Source: Didymella arachidicola (taxonomy: Eukaryota; Ascomycota; Dothideomycetes; Pleosporales; Didymellaceae). From it: DNA of 64,000 nt. The stretch spans positions 310,001 through 374,000 of the forward strand of contig CM049986.1 of assembly GCA_016630955.3 (NCBI GenBank), read 5' to 3'. Shown piece by piece: positions 10,993 through 21,418 of this stretch. The notes beneath the pieces were generated by a model. The model was given only the letters and a program-made list of their open reading frames with translations, searched no databases and was not told the origin of the DNA. Both the position numbers and the translations under genes were made by a program. The number at the start of each line of letters is the position of its first letter. The first letter of the stretch is position 1.

Positions 10993-11419
10993 TGTGGTGT
11001 CCGGTGCGAATGTATCGTGCCGTCGAAGTCGAAATGCAAAACGCTCGCTGCGAGTTTTGTCTGCAGCGAACTTTTCGCTAGCGTGTGGGGCGCGCTAAGC
11101 CTCGCAGAGACCCTGCCGCGGTCGGCCTGGTCATGTGTTCTGCAACTTCACAGCAATCGCTAATAACACGATCGATGACACGAATTTCTGGACCTCGTAA
11201 AGCGTGCACACCATGTCTATTTGCATTGCGGTATTTGCTGGCGACATGTTCAAGCATGGCTCGGACGCGCATTAAGTGATTTGATTAAGAGTGCTTGGCT
11301 TCGGCGCTTCCCGCAGCATAAATAGCAACCGCCAGTGTGTATACAGCGTGTCAATTTTACACGCTCGTCGACACCAGCCACCAGACGCAATCCCAGTCAG
11401 CTCCTGTCCGACGCCCAGC

Positions 11420-11782
11420 ATGCCGCTCCTCGCCTCCGTTGCGGTCTCCCTGCTCGCCGCGCTCCACGTCTACATCATGGCTCTGGAGATGTTCTTCTGG
11501 ACCTCCCCAGCTGGTCTCAGAGCATTTGCACTCCAACCCGACTTTGCCGTCAGCACCAAGAGCATGGCCGCCAACCAAGGTCTCTACAACGGCTTCCTGG
11601 CCGCAGGCCTCTTCTGGTCGCTTGTCCACCCCAGCGCCGAGTTCGCGTCCCAAATTGCACAGTTCTTTGCAGGCTGTGTACTCGTAGCTGGTGTTTGTGG
11701 CGGATTCACGGCAAACAGAAAGATATTTTTCGTCCAGGCTCTTCCCGGAGTCCTGTGTCTTTCTGCGGTGGTCTTGGCATAG
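11420..11782 (+). CDS. DUF1304 family small membrane protein
   Basis: A 120-residue single-exon protein with four predicted membrane helices: the N-terminal SVAVSLLAALHVYIMALEMF, a helix around NGFLAAGLFWSLV, one around FFAGCVLVAGVCGGF, and a C-terminal one at VQALPGVLCLSAVVLA. The histidine and glutamate in the first helix and the NQGLYNGFLA motif are typical of DUF1304 proteins, found in bacteria and fungi and without a settled function. The start at 11420 is chosen because the family starts at this helix; an in-frame ATG at 11291 would add a non-conserved extension. The gene is divergent from RPL7. Confidence 0.87.
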   Translation: MPLLASVAVSLLAALHVYIMALEMFFWTSPAGLRAFALQPDFAVSTKSMAANQGLYNGFLAAGLFWSLVHPSAEFASQIAQFFAGCVLVAGVCGGFTANRKIFFVQALPGVLCLSAVVLA

Positions 11783-12893
11783 GCGCGTCTGAAAAGCTGG
11801 CCCCATGCAGCGTCGACAATGTGCAGAAGCCGCGAAGATAGAATCAACGAGTTTCTCGACAAGCAACGATACACACTCTCTACCCCGTTGTAAGCCAGAC
11901 TCAGACGCAAAGGGCTGGCGTACTTGGTCCCGTCTACCAAGAGATCGTATCAACATGCAACTCAAAGAGGTCTTGTGTCCTCCTTCAGCCTACCACGCTG
12001 CTCGACCTCGTTGCACGTCTCTGCAAGCCCATATGTGTCAACTCTAGCATTCTCAAAGCCAAGACCGCCCTACTTCTGCAGTACCTTTCCGATGTTGAAC
12101 CACTCTCCATTTTAAATCAGTCTGTCCGCAACGCTACCTGGGCTATATCCATCTCGTCGACCAGCACTTGATCTAAACCCTCGACAGCCCGAAGCAATTC
12201 AACCCCACGACAGTGAAACAGCCACCTGAGCAAACCAGCGATACCGACACGCCCCCGCAACAACAAGTAGTCAACCTCTCGAGGGCGTGTGGGTGGAGGG
12301 TGTGCTGGGGAAGAGGGGTATGGCAAGCAGCTCACGCGCGTCGGTGGACCTGTTAACGAGGAGAGCTGATGAGAGGGTGTCGTGTCGTTTTAAGCTGACG
12401 AGTCGTGGGATACTGCTGGCCTTGTGTGAAATGGAGCGAGTTGCAGCGGTGGTGCTGAAACTAGATGGATCGCGTGATTTGATGGCCGAGCGTGTTTGTA
12501 TAGTGCTTCGAGTGGGATATTATCTGCTTCGTGCGGGCCATGGATGAGGTTGACCTCCTTGCATCCTCTCAAGATGTCCTGTCAACATCTGCGCTGATGC
12601 AGAAGCGTGCTTAGTTTGTGAGGGGCGCACGTTTCCAAATGAGGAACCGCAAGGCTTGGAAGCAGTGTGTACATGTCGTGTTGTGGGTGAGGAAAGTAGT
12701 GGCACGTGGAGTACGAGGCTGTGCTTGGCTGCGCCTCAGACGACATGGGTGTTGGCCTCAACTCATAACCTCCAACATTGGCCTCATCTTGTCCAGTTGC
12801 ATGATCCAAGATAGCTTGCATGTCACAGTGAGTGTTGTATTCACAAGCAATGACCTACCGCAGGCCGCGCCCACCCGTCTGATACGATTCGGG
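11783..12893. other. Intergenic upstream of the HET gene
   Basis: No credible gene is seen. An open frame continues upstream of the HET start codon to 12618, but that extension has no HET-family character and is likely untranslated. Confidence 0.5.
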
Positions 12894-14477
12894 ATGGAAA
12901 CATCACCACCGCCAAGTCAAACTGGCCCAGAGCAAGAATACACTTATAACCCACTCACCTCGCCATCCTCAACACGCTTACTCCATGTCCTACCCGAACA
13001 CCCAGATACCCAGCCCCGCATCCATCTCTGGGAGCCCAACGGCGCCGTCCCGTACCACTGCCTATCGTACACCTGGGGCCACTACACCTGGAACACCCCC
13101 AACCGCACATGGCACACCTCTTCCTCCCCCTCAGCAGGAATCCTGGTCAACAACCAACCCAAGCTCATCGCCAGAAACCTCTTCGATTTCCTCCACGTAG
13201 CAAGTCGCCGGTTTCCAAACGAGGCGCTGTGGATCGACGCGCTGTGCATCAACCAAGCCGACGACGCGGAGAAGAGCGCGCAAGTCCAGCGTATGGGGGT
13301 GATTTACCAGCGGGCGGCTGGAGTGCTGATCTGGCTGGGCAACGAGAGGGATGTTGTGGAATTATTTGAGTGGGTCCGGGGAGAAGCTTCGTTTTGGAAT
13401 AGAGTTTCGTTCTGGGTGCCGCTGTACAGGACGCCTGCACGGCTACGCGCACAGCAGGGTGTGTTTTCGAGACATCCGTATTGGCGGCGGACTTGGATCA
13501 TTCAGGAAGTTGTGCTGGCGAGTTCGGTGAGGTTGGTGTGCGGTGCTTCGGTGGTAACGTTCAAGCAGCTGAAGAAATGCGAGGAAGGTGCCCTGACTAA
13601 CATCATGCCGGTGTTTTGGGTCGGGGTGGTGAATGAAATACTCGTTTCGGTGCGCAGGAGGATGGGCGTATCACAAGCGTGGTACGCCGAGTTTGATAGC
13701 GTCACTACCCTGCTTGGAAGGCGCCATGAAGAAGGTGGACTCGACTTCTGGGATGTGTTCGACAGGTCTTCGAACTGTGCGGATCCGCGGGACCGCGTCT
13801 ATGGTGTTTTGGCACTCACTCCGCAAGGCGCCGCCTTTGAGGTTGATTACAGCGAACACGCGTTCGATCTGCTCTGGAGAGCGGGCGAGCAGTTCGCTGC
13901 ATGGCACGATCCGCGTAAATCCTCCGACCTGATGGCTGGCCTGGGGATCGACCTGCCCACTCTTCGCTCCGCTCTGGAAAGCCACGGACGAGGCGATCTG
14001 CCATGCTCGATCCACCTCCGCGTGTGCAGAGCAGTGCAGACTTCGCAGCACCAGTCGTGCGGTGCAGGCGGATCGCCAGTCAAGATCAAACACTGCGGCG
14101 AGCATGATGTTTTGCTGTGCCCACTGATCGGACGGCAAGATGGGCATAAGCTGCACTTCATCGCGCGCCGGGGCCGGGATCCAACGGATAGTTTGACCTT
14201 GAGGGAAATTGACTCGTCGTTCCCCAGCGGGTCCCTCAAGACTATAACGAACAAGCGCTGTCCACCGGGGACGAAGCTCTGGCGCGTAGCAGAAGGGGTC
14301 GAGACTGAAGTCACGAACTGGGAAGATCTCATGCACAAGGTCCCGAATGAACAAGCCCAGGGGACAGACCAGCATTACATTCTACGCTTGCCTTTTAGAG
14401 GACTTGTGTTTCCGCAAGAGCGGTACGGTTTGCAATTCAAGCGCATGAGGAATCTCGACCATGTTTTGGCATTGTAG
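12894..14477 (+). CDS. Heterokaryon incompatibility (HET) domain protein
   Basis: A 527-residue intronless protein. The HET domain occupies about residues 50-200: YHCLSYTWG near 54-62, ALWIDALCINQ near 111-121, then QVQRMGVIYQRAAGVLIWLG. WRRTWIIQEVVLA follows in the expected place, and a later segment has DPRDRVYGVLAL, typical of the second half of HET proteins. The ~250-residue C-terminus carries no domain I recognise. HET proteins act in non-self recognition and trigger programmed cell death; the specific partner is unknown. The start is placed at the ATG directly before the first family-like residues; the frame is open 92 codons further upstream without similarity. The gene converges on the CDK gene, 338 bp away. 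Confidence 0.9.
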   Translation: METSPPPSQTGPEQEYTYNPLTSPSSTRLLHVLPEHPDTQPRIHLWEPNGAVPYHCLSYTWGHYTWNTPNRTWHTSSSPSAGILVNNQPKLIARNLFDFLHVASRRFPNEALWIDALCINQADDAEKSAQVQRMGVIYQRAAGVLIWLGNERDVVELFEWVRGEASFWNRVSFWVPLYRTPARLRAQQGVFSRHPYWRRTWIIQEVVLASSVRLVCGASVVTFKQLKKCEEGALTNIMPVFWVGVVNEILVSVRRRMGVSQAWYAEFDSVTTLLGRRHEEGGLDFWDVFDRSSNCADPRDRVYGVLALTPQGAAFEVDYSEHAFDLLWRAGEQFAAWHDPRKSSDLMAGLGIDLPTLRSALESHGRGDLPCSIHLRVCRAVQTSQHQSCGAGGSPVKIKHCGEHDVLLCPLIGRQDGHKLHFIARRGRDPTDSLTLREIDSSFPSGSLKTITNKRCPPGTKLWRVAEGVETEVTNWEDLMHKVPNEQAQGTDQHYILRLPFRGLVFPQERYGLQFKRMRNLDHVLAL

Positions 14478-14815
14478 AGCATGCGTACTTCCGGAGAGGT
14501 ACTTTCTAAAACTAGAAGCGGTCCGGTATCACGAACACCCGCCCCCTGAACCCAATCCTCCACCCTCCCTTAAACATCAAAAACCCAGCGCCTTATACGT
14601 CACCTATCGAATCGTCTGGCGGGGGGGATGAGACGAGATGAGATGAGAGGTTAATAGCGCTGGGAGATGAGTGGTGGTGGGGATTTTAGTGTGAAATGGT
14701 GGATGGAGATGGGGAGGAGGAGGTGGAAATCCGCATTGTCAAGAGACGACACAACGAAAGGGTTTAGTAGCCCGAGACGCAGCACTTGCACGATTCCTAC
14801 TCTAGCACCTTCACC

Positions 14816-16156
14816 CTACACCATCTTCAGCACAAACCCCGCGCCCTTGTCCCCTCCATCCTGCGCCTCGAATATACCGCTGAAATCGACCGTGCCCAGT
14901 GCTGGTGCACCACCTCTCTTAGGCGCGCTCGGACTAGCGCGCCGCCGCTTCTCCTGGCCTGCTTTGCTGGGGAACGTGGGGAACATGGCGGGGGGTTTGG
15001 GCTTGGGGTGTTGAGTGAAGTATTCGTGCTGCAGGACCTCATTTGCAGTAGGTCTATGTTCGGGGTTGAGGCTGAGTAAGGAAGATAGCAAGTCTACGCC
15101 TGCGCCGCTTAGAAAAGGGAATTTGGCCCGGTTAAAGGTTTGTGGGGTTCGCTGCTCGCGGGGGAGTTTTAAGCTTGCCGAGTTGGGGAGGCGCCAGAAG
15201 GAGGGCCATGTTTTTTCCGTGGGGAGGCCGCAGAGGGTGAATATCCGGCTTAGCTGGTCGACTTCGTTTGTGCCGGGTAGTATGGGGGTTTTGAGGAGTA
15301 GTTCGCCCATCACGCAGCCCACGCTCCACATGTCGACTTCGACGCCGTACCGCGGCGTGCCAAGCAGCAGCTCCGGGGCGCGGTACCAGAGTGTGACGAC
15401 GAGCTGGGTCAGCGGGGCGTCGGGCGGGGGAGTGTATCGCGCCATGCCGAAGTCTGCGAGTTTGAGCTGGCCGCGGTTGTTGAGGAGGATGTTGCTTGTT
15501 TTGAGGTCGCGGTGCATGATGGCGTTTTCGTGCAGGAAGGCGATGCCCAAGACGAGCTGGCGGAGGAGGGTTTTGACCTCAGAGGCGACAAAGGGGTCGT
15601 GCATGTCTTCCTGCAGAGTTTTGAGGTCGTGCTCGAGGAATTCCATGACCAGGACGCATTCCTCGGGGGTGTCGCCGGAGAGGACTTCGTGCAGGGAGAC
15701 GATGCTGGGGTGGCGGGCTTTTTGCAGGATGGATATCTCGCGCAGGGCGGTGATGGGGAAGCCGTCTTGGGTGTAGTCCATTTTGACCTTCTTGAGCGCG
15801 ACGATGCGGGAGGTGGTGATGTCCTTTGCACGTGATACCCAGCCGTAACTGCCCTCTTCGATGTGATTCAGTGTCTCGAAGTTGGAGCGGTGGCGGCAGG
15901 GCGCCCATCCGCCGCCGTCGAAGCGGAGGAGTTCTCTCTCTTTGGGTGGATCTGTGGGTGTGTCGGTGGGTTCATCGTCGTTGGAGAGCCGTCTGCGCTT
16001 TGCTGGCCGCGACTGCGTGTCTTGGGGTTCGCTAGCTGCTGCTGCCTCGGCGCGCTGTTGCTTCTGCTGCTTTTGTCGTTTCTTCTCTTGCTTCTCTTGC
16101 TTGCGCCGGCGGGCTTCTGCGGCGTCGGCCTCGGTGTCTGCCCAGCGAGAGGCCAT
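14816..16156 (-). CDS. Cyclin-dependent kinase, CDK10/CDK11 type
   Basis: A 446-residue single-exon protein. The first ~80 residues are a charged K/Q/E-rich coiled-coil-like arm with a KRRR patch. A full kinase domain follows: glycine loop EEGSYGWV near 100, the ALKKVK lysine, a PITALRE cyclin-binding helix near 134-140, HRDLKTSNILL, DFG as ADFGMARY, and WYRAPELLLG. DLKTSNILL is characteristic of the CDK10/CDK11 group (S. pombe ppk23), whereas the literal PITALRE motif is the CDK9 spelling. Family members couple transcription and pre-mRNA splicing. The upstream in-frame ATG at 16198 is possible, but the gene is divergent from the MidA gene and the 16156 start gives a typical N-terminus. Confidence 0.9.
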   Translation of the reverse strand: MASRWADTEADAAEARRRKQEKQEKKRQKQQKQQRAEAAAASEPQDTQSRPAKRRRLSNDDEPTDTPTDPPKERELLRFDGGGWAPCRHRSNFETLNHIEEGSYGWVSRAKDITTSRIVALKKVKMDYTQDGFPITALREISILQKARHPSIVSLHEVLSGDTPEECVLVMEFLEHDLKTLQEDMHDPFVASEVKTLLRQLVLGIAFLHENAIMHRDLKTSNILLNNRGQLKLADFGMARYTPPPDAPLTQLVVTLWYRAPELLLGTPRYGVEVDMWSVGCVMGELLLKTPILPGTNEVDQLSRIFTLCGLPTEKTWPSFWRLPNSASLKLPREQRTPQTFNRAKFPFLSGAGVDLLSSLLSLNPEHRPTANEVLQHEYFTQHPKPKPPAMFPTFPSKAGQEKRRRASPSAPKRGGAPALGTVDFSGIFEAQDGGDKGAGFVLKMV

Positions 16157-16365
16157 GATTTTGAAGTCTCTCAAACTACAGCTACCATTGAAATGCAAAT
16201 GTGATCTACAAACTACAGAATTGTCGTGATTTGTGTATTATATGGGGAAGCACGTGTTGGGTCCTGCACCGTTGATGATGGTGGCCATAGCGTGTTCCGA
16301 CGACATTTTGCGCCCGGAACGCGCAGACGTCATGCACAGATGCCACTCGACCTCCCGCGCCCGCC
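16157..16365. promoter_or_regulatory. Short divergent promoter (CDK / MidA methyltransferase)
   Basis: Only 209 bp separate the two start codons, so both genes must be transcribed from this interval. No TATA box is obvious. Coordinated expression is an inference from spacing only. Confidence 0.6.
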
Positions 16366-18017
16366 ATGAGAGCCCATTTGCTCCGTCTGCTCCGCACAGC
16401 AACGCCATGTAGTCGCGCCCGCCCGCAGCTGCTGCCCGCCGCCCATGCGCATCGCGCGCTGCGGCTGTCGTCGACCGCGGGGCCACCACCGCCGAAGGAG
16501 GGCGAGCGCAAGTGGTCGACGCCGCTCGCGCAGTTCCTCGGCCAGGCCATCACGACGACGGGGCCCATCTCGGTCGCGGCGTATATGCGCCAGTGCCTCA
16601 CCTCGGAGCTGGGCGGCTACTACACGCGCGCGCCCACCACGGGCGAGGACCAGTTCGGCACCAAGGGCGACTTCGTGACGTCGCCCGAGATCAGCCAGGT
16701 TTTTGGCGAGCTGATTGGCATCTGGCTGTACGCCGAGTGGCTCGCCCAGGGCCGCAGGGAAAAGGTGCAGATCATCGAGGTTGGGCCGGGCAGAGGGACG
16801 CTGATGGACGACGTGCTGCGGACGCTGGCGAGCTTCAAGCGCATGACGCGCTGCATCGAGGCCATCTACCTCGTCGAGGCCAGTCCGCACCTGCAGAAGC
16901 AGCAGGCCCTGCGTCTTGCGGGGACAGACGAGCTGGAGAAGAGCGACGTTGGGTGGAGGGCCAAGTGCAAGTACTTCCCGGACTGCGACATCCAGTGGTG
17001 CGAGGACATTCGTTTTGTGCCCAAGGGTGTGTTAGCAATACTACCAAAAGACTATGATTGCACACACTGACACCCCCCCCCCCCCCAGAAGAAACCAGCT
17101 CCCCCTTTATCCTCGCCCACGAGTTCTTCGACGCCCTCCCCATCCACGTCTTCCAGAATGTCGCCCAGTCCTCCATCCCCAAGGCCTCCACAATCATAAC
17201 CCCCACCGGCCCCATCACCCCCAAACATGGCCCAACCGCACCTGGAAACCAATGGCACGAGCTCGTCGTCTCGCCCACGAACCCCTTCGCCCCCAGCACC
17301 GCGAAGCCCGGCGAGGAGAAACCAGACTTTGAGCTCACCGTCTCCAAGTCGCCGACCCCGCACTCCCTCTACCTCCCCCAGATGTCCCCCCGCTACAAGA
17401 ACCTGGAGAAAACCCCCGACGCCATCATCGAAATCAGCCCCGAATCCCTATCCTACGTCTCCGACTTCGCCGTCCGCATCGGCGGCAGCGACGGCGCAGC
17501 AACCCGGCCGCCTGTACCGGAAAACGGCGGCGCGCCCACAGCGAAACCCATCTCCACGCAAGACGCCCCGTTCGTCAAGAAAGAACCGAGCGGCGCAGCC
17601 CTAATCCTCGACTACGGCCCCAGCGCCACCATCCCCGCCAACACCCTCCGCGGCATCCGGCACCACCTCCCCACCTCCCCCTTCGCCTCCCCCGGCCTGG
17701 TAGATCTCAGCGCCGACGTCGACTTCCTCGCCCTCGCCGAGTCCGCCCTCGCCGCCTCCGACGCCGTCGAGGTCCATGGTCCCGTCGACCAGAGTTTTTT
17801 TCTGGCCAGTATGGGGATTAAAGAGCGCGCTGAGCGCTTGCTGCGGAATGCGAGGGATGAGGAGACGAGGACGAGGTTGGATAGGGGGTGGAAGAGGCTG
17901 GTTGACCGCGGGCCGGATGGCATGGGGAAGGTGTACAAGGCGCTTGCTATCCTGCCGTATAAGCCCGACGCAAAGGTCCGCAGGCCTGTTGGGTTTGGGG
18001 GGGATTTGTTGGGGTGA
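16366..18017 (+). CDS. NDUFAF7: Mitochondrial MidA-type protein arginine methyltransferase (complex I assembly)
   Basis: Exons 16366-17026 and 17089-18017 encode 529 residues. Splicing restores VPKEETSSPF in frame. An arginine/alanine-rich presequence of about 35 residues suggests mitochondrial import. The MidA (DUF185) fold begins with TPLAQFLGQAI and ISVAAYMRQCL, followed by the S-adenosylmethionine-binding IIEVGPGRGTLMDDVLR and LAHEFFDALPIHVFQ. The human relative NDUFAF7 dimethylates an arginine of NDUFS2 during complex I assembly; the same role here is inferred. A glycine/proline-rich insert lies between residues ~330 and 400. Intron 1 (62 bp) ends in a run of 14 cytosines at 17073-17086 before the AG, with branch CTGAC. 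Confidence 0.9.
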
Positions 18018-18756
18018 GTGCGTGTGGGGTGTAGTATTGATTGTGTATGCAATGTACGATATTGAAACGCTACCCTGACGTCTAAACCCCTAACCTAGCC
18101 ATCCGCGTTGAGCGTCTACGCTCTTGCTCTATTCCACGTGGAAGATATCAGCAAAAAACAAGCGAAGAAGCCTGTAGAGTCTAGTCGTTAGAGCACGAGC
18201 GGAAAGATGTTCGGGAGAAGGAGCTCATGTAGTGTGTAATTCAATATGGCGAGTACGAAATGTTGAGGAGTAAGAGCCTTTGACGGCGACTGAGGACAGG
18301 ATTGCTTGATGTTAGATGGTGGGCTGCACGAGTTATGTGAGATCGACGCGTGGGGAAAAGCGAGGAGAAGCCTGTACTCGGAGTCCTGCACAGCTCCTAT
18401 GCTAGATGTCCTGTGCTAGAATTGTTGTGCTACGAAGAGGTTCGTTTCTTTTGAGGAATCACTTGCAGGAACACCACACCAGACCTCCTACTTGTGTTTG
18501 TAGCAGCTTAACACCACAACTATTTCAATTAATTGAGTTACATAGTAATATAGAGAGAGTAACTTCCTATATACCGAGATATTTTTCTGATAAATATAAT
18601 TAAGCGTATTGTTGCTATAGCGTCTACGATAGAGTCAGTTAGTCGATATTCGGAGAGTGATATTTCAAAAAAAAAAAAAAGAAAAGAAAAAAAAAAAGAA
18701 AACGAGCTTCTTCATGGAATTCCTGCACTAAAAGTCCTGCAAGTCGCACCCCTTCT
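18018..18756. other. Intergenic with a purine tract
   Basis: No gene is seen. Positions 18667-18704 form an A-rich, A/G-only tract. The DNA around 18480-18660 is AT-rich compared with neighbouring genes and may contain old decayed repeat sequence, but no element ends are visible. Confidence 0.5.
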
Positions 18757-20759
18757 TCAAAGACCCCTTATATTCTCCAGTCTCGCAACAATCTGCTCAC
18801 CAAAAGCCCGCTGCAACTGCGCACCACCCCTATCAGACGTCTCCTCAAACGCCGCCCCAAGTCCAAACGCCTCCGGCCCCTCAAGACACGCTCTAATAAT
18901 CTCCTCCACGGTCTTCCCCTGGTTACTCCTGACATTCCTGAGATACTTCGGCTGAGACAGGAGGTTATGCCTGACCTGATACACCTCCTTCGGCCTGCCC
19001 AGATTAATGCTTAGAATCTGTTCGAGCGGCTTCCAGTACGCAATCTCCAGAAGCAGCAAGCCCAAAGAGTACAAATCATGGATCTTCCTGGAGTTGCTGC
19101 GCCTGCTGAGCTGCTGGACAGAGGGGTGTCTGTACATGTCGGCGGCGAGGTCGTCAGATGGTCGCTCTGTCATGTCGTCTCTTCCGGCGGGGCGAGAGTA
19201 TTCGAAGCCGGAGATGTATGGGTCGCTGAAGTCGATTTCGTCCGAGTCTCTGCGTTGGAAGAGGAGGATGTTGGCGGATCGGAGGCCCTTGTGCAGCCAG
19301 TCAACGGCGTGGAGACGCTCGATTGTCTCGGCGATTAGACGCATGAGCGTTAAACGCTCTGTTAGTGAAGGCACGAGGACGTCTCCGTCCTTGTCCTTAC
19401 GAGTGAGGAGAGTGTTTAGAGACACTGGTGTCTGGAATGAGCTTGCGCGTCCGGGCTTCTTGAAGACTAGACCGAAACGGCCCATGTCCGTATCTTTAAA
19501 GTAACCAAAGCAGTGTGGCGCGCGAAACCGGAGTGTATCGACATCATCCTCGATATCGTTGTTAGTCTCGAGCAAAGCCGAGAGTTTCTTCACACACTCT
19601 TCGACCAGACCGCCCTGGCCAGGTCCATTTTGATCCGGAGTCCTCCATTCTACCCATACGGGGAAGTCTTTGTATTCGGCCTCTGTACGCACTGCGTCGT
19701 CGTCTTCAAGAACAGAGAGAGGCTGACCATCACGCGTGAACATGTCCTTGAAAAGTATCTCTGTGTGCTTGACCTTGCTGGGGCCGGTGGGTTTGGGAAG
19801 TCCAAGCGTTTTCGCATCCTCGGGGTCCAGCATCTTTGAGTCTTCGATGGCGCGACCCAGTGCCTTTGTTTGAGCTAATTCAACAAGAGGCTCGATTCTG
19901 CGGCGGTGTGGTACGATGCCGTCCTCCAAATCGTCAAACTCAGAGTCGTCCAGGTCAGTAATGTAAGCACGAGGACGATGTGGAAGTCGCTGCGACTGAA
20001 TGATCGATATGACCTGATCGAACTTCTTGTTCATAGCCAGGAGTTCGTAGTTCTGGCGCTTTTGAATGCTGAGAAGCGCCTCCATCTGGCCTTGTCCAAG
20101 AGCCTCGTGCATCTTCGTATTCAGGTCGGCCAATCTGTCAATAAGATCTGCCATTCGGTCTCTGTGTATGGTGGCCCACTGCAAGCTTCTGGTTACCTTG
20201 GACATGCCCGTGTGGAATCTCTTGATAAACTCCAGTGCCTTTTGCACGATCGGCTCATCTTCGTTGGGGGGGAAATCCACAGCTCTGCCTTCGGTCAGAT
20301 GAATACCATTGCCGACCGGGGTAGAGCGGCCACTGTCTGATGTGCCGTTGGTCGGGGTGTCGACCTGGAGCATTGTTTTCGAACGATGTATCGTGGCAAA
20401 CTTCCCGTAGCCTTTTTTGTCTTTGAGTTCAATGAACTTGTCGAACAAATCTCGTTGTTGCATCATGACCTCAATGGCAAGCATCTTCGGGAAATGGCTA
20501 AATGCGACACTGTCTTCTCGGTCGTTAAGACTGACTAGCTTTGCCCAGTTCACAAGTCGATTCTCTTCCAGCTTAAACTTCACGAACAAAGCGTAGCAGT
20601 CAGACTGTGCATGACATGCATCGGCAATGAATTTGTACCCTATAGATTGTTAGTTCTTGCAGCGTGAAGGGAAGTGACATGCTGACCGTCAACGCATCCT
20701 GCAAATACTTGGAAAGCAAGGCCAAAGGCGCCAATACCGAGACCTGCAGCCTCCATCAT
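18757..20759 (-). CDS. HeLo-domain prion-inhibition/propagation protein with kinase-like domain
   Basis: Exons 20759-20687 and 20639-18757 (47-bp intron, branch ACTAAC) give 651 residues. The short first exon supplies the typical HeLo start (MMEAAGLGIGAFGLAFQVF), followed by YKFIADACHAQSDCYALFVKFKLEENRLVNW. HeLo domains of HET-S/LopB type form membrane-damaging bundles in fungal programmed cell death. From about residue 390 there is a protein-kinase-like region ending in HDLYSLGLLLLEIAYWKPL. The HRD site reads HKGLRSANILLF, lacking the catalytic aspartate, and the DFG position reads SGFEYSR, so it is probably a pseudokinase. This architecture is common in filamentous fungi. Triggers and partners are unknown. 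Confidence 0.88.
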
Positions 20760-21418
20760 CGCGTAAGATGTCGGCGTTTCGTCACGGATAGGCAGAGAAA
20801 TTAACGAGGTGTTCTGTCAAATCCCCAAGCCTACACGGAAGTCTACGAAGATCTACAAGAGAAGGAAGTGCGAATACTTAAGCCACTTCAACCGGACAAG
20901 GCTGGCTCAATGCAAGTACTTACGCGCTCCGCCCCGCAAGCTGAGCTCTACTGCAAGCCTCAGGCAACCAGACACCACGGAGCGGGGCCCGGTGAGCTCG
21001 ATCAAGCCATACCTGACGTTCGAGAAGCGGACTTCGCAGCCTGATGCTATGGCTGAGCATAAGTCGAACGACATCATCGCTGTTGTGGTTGGTGTTCGAA
21101 GTCGAGAGGGTTGATCGAGTCCGCCTGGAAACAGCCGCGGCAGCCAAACTTGCACCGCCACGCACAGCCGCTCTGGTCTCTTACGATCAGAACAGCAGTT
21201 CGCGGAACGAACCAAAACCTGATATCTAAGTCAGATATTTGTACACGGTCCAATTCCCAGGCTTGTGACGATACCAATGAAGTTGGATGAGAATGCAGAG
21301 CTCAGAGACGTCAGTGATCAACCAATCTTAGCGCCCTCTCTGGACCCTGTCCTAAACATCCCTCTATGCCACCACCGCCCCTCACTCACGTTCCCACCGC
21401 CCTCCACCACGCCCGGTA
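20760..21418. other. Intergenic between divergent HeLo and phosphoesterase genes
   Basis: No convincing gene. On the minus strand a GTAAGT donor near 20930 and CTTGTAG near 20850 could mark a 5' untranslated intron of the HeLo gene. Confidence 0.35.

Noticed and set aside
11357..11965. 202-codon frame antisense to the DUF1304 gene
   Set aside because: Shadow of a conserved four-helix membrane protein on the other strand.
12618..12893. N-terminal extension of the HET protein
   Set aside because: Open frame continues, but the residues do not resemble HET family N-termini and contain low-complexity stretches.
15015..15776. Long open frame antisense to the CDK gene
   Set aside because: It is the mirror of a strongly coding kinase sequence, with no domain and no plausible start context.
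18667..18704. A/G-only tract
   Set aside because: Simple low-complexity DNA; no structural or regulatory role can be supported.
20809..21114. 101-codon frame between divergent HeLo and phosphoesterase genes
   Set aside because: No recognisable protein character; lies where both promoters must be.
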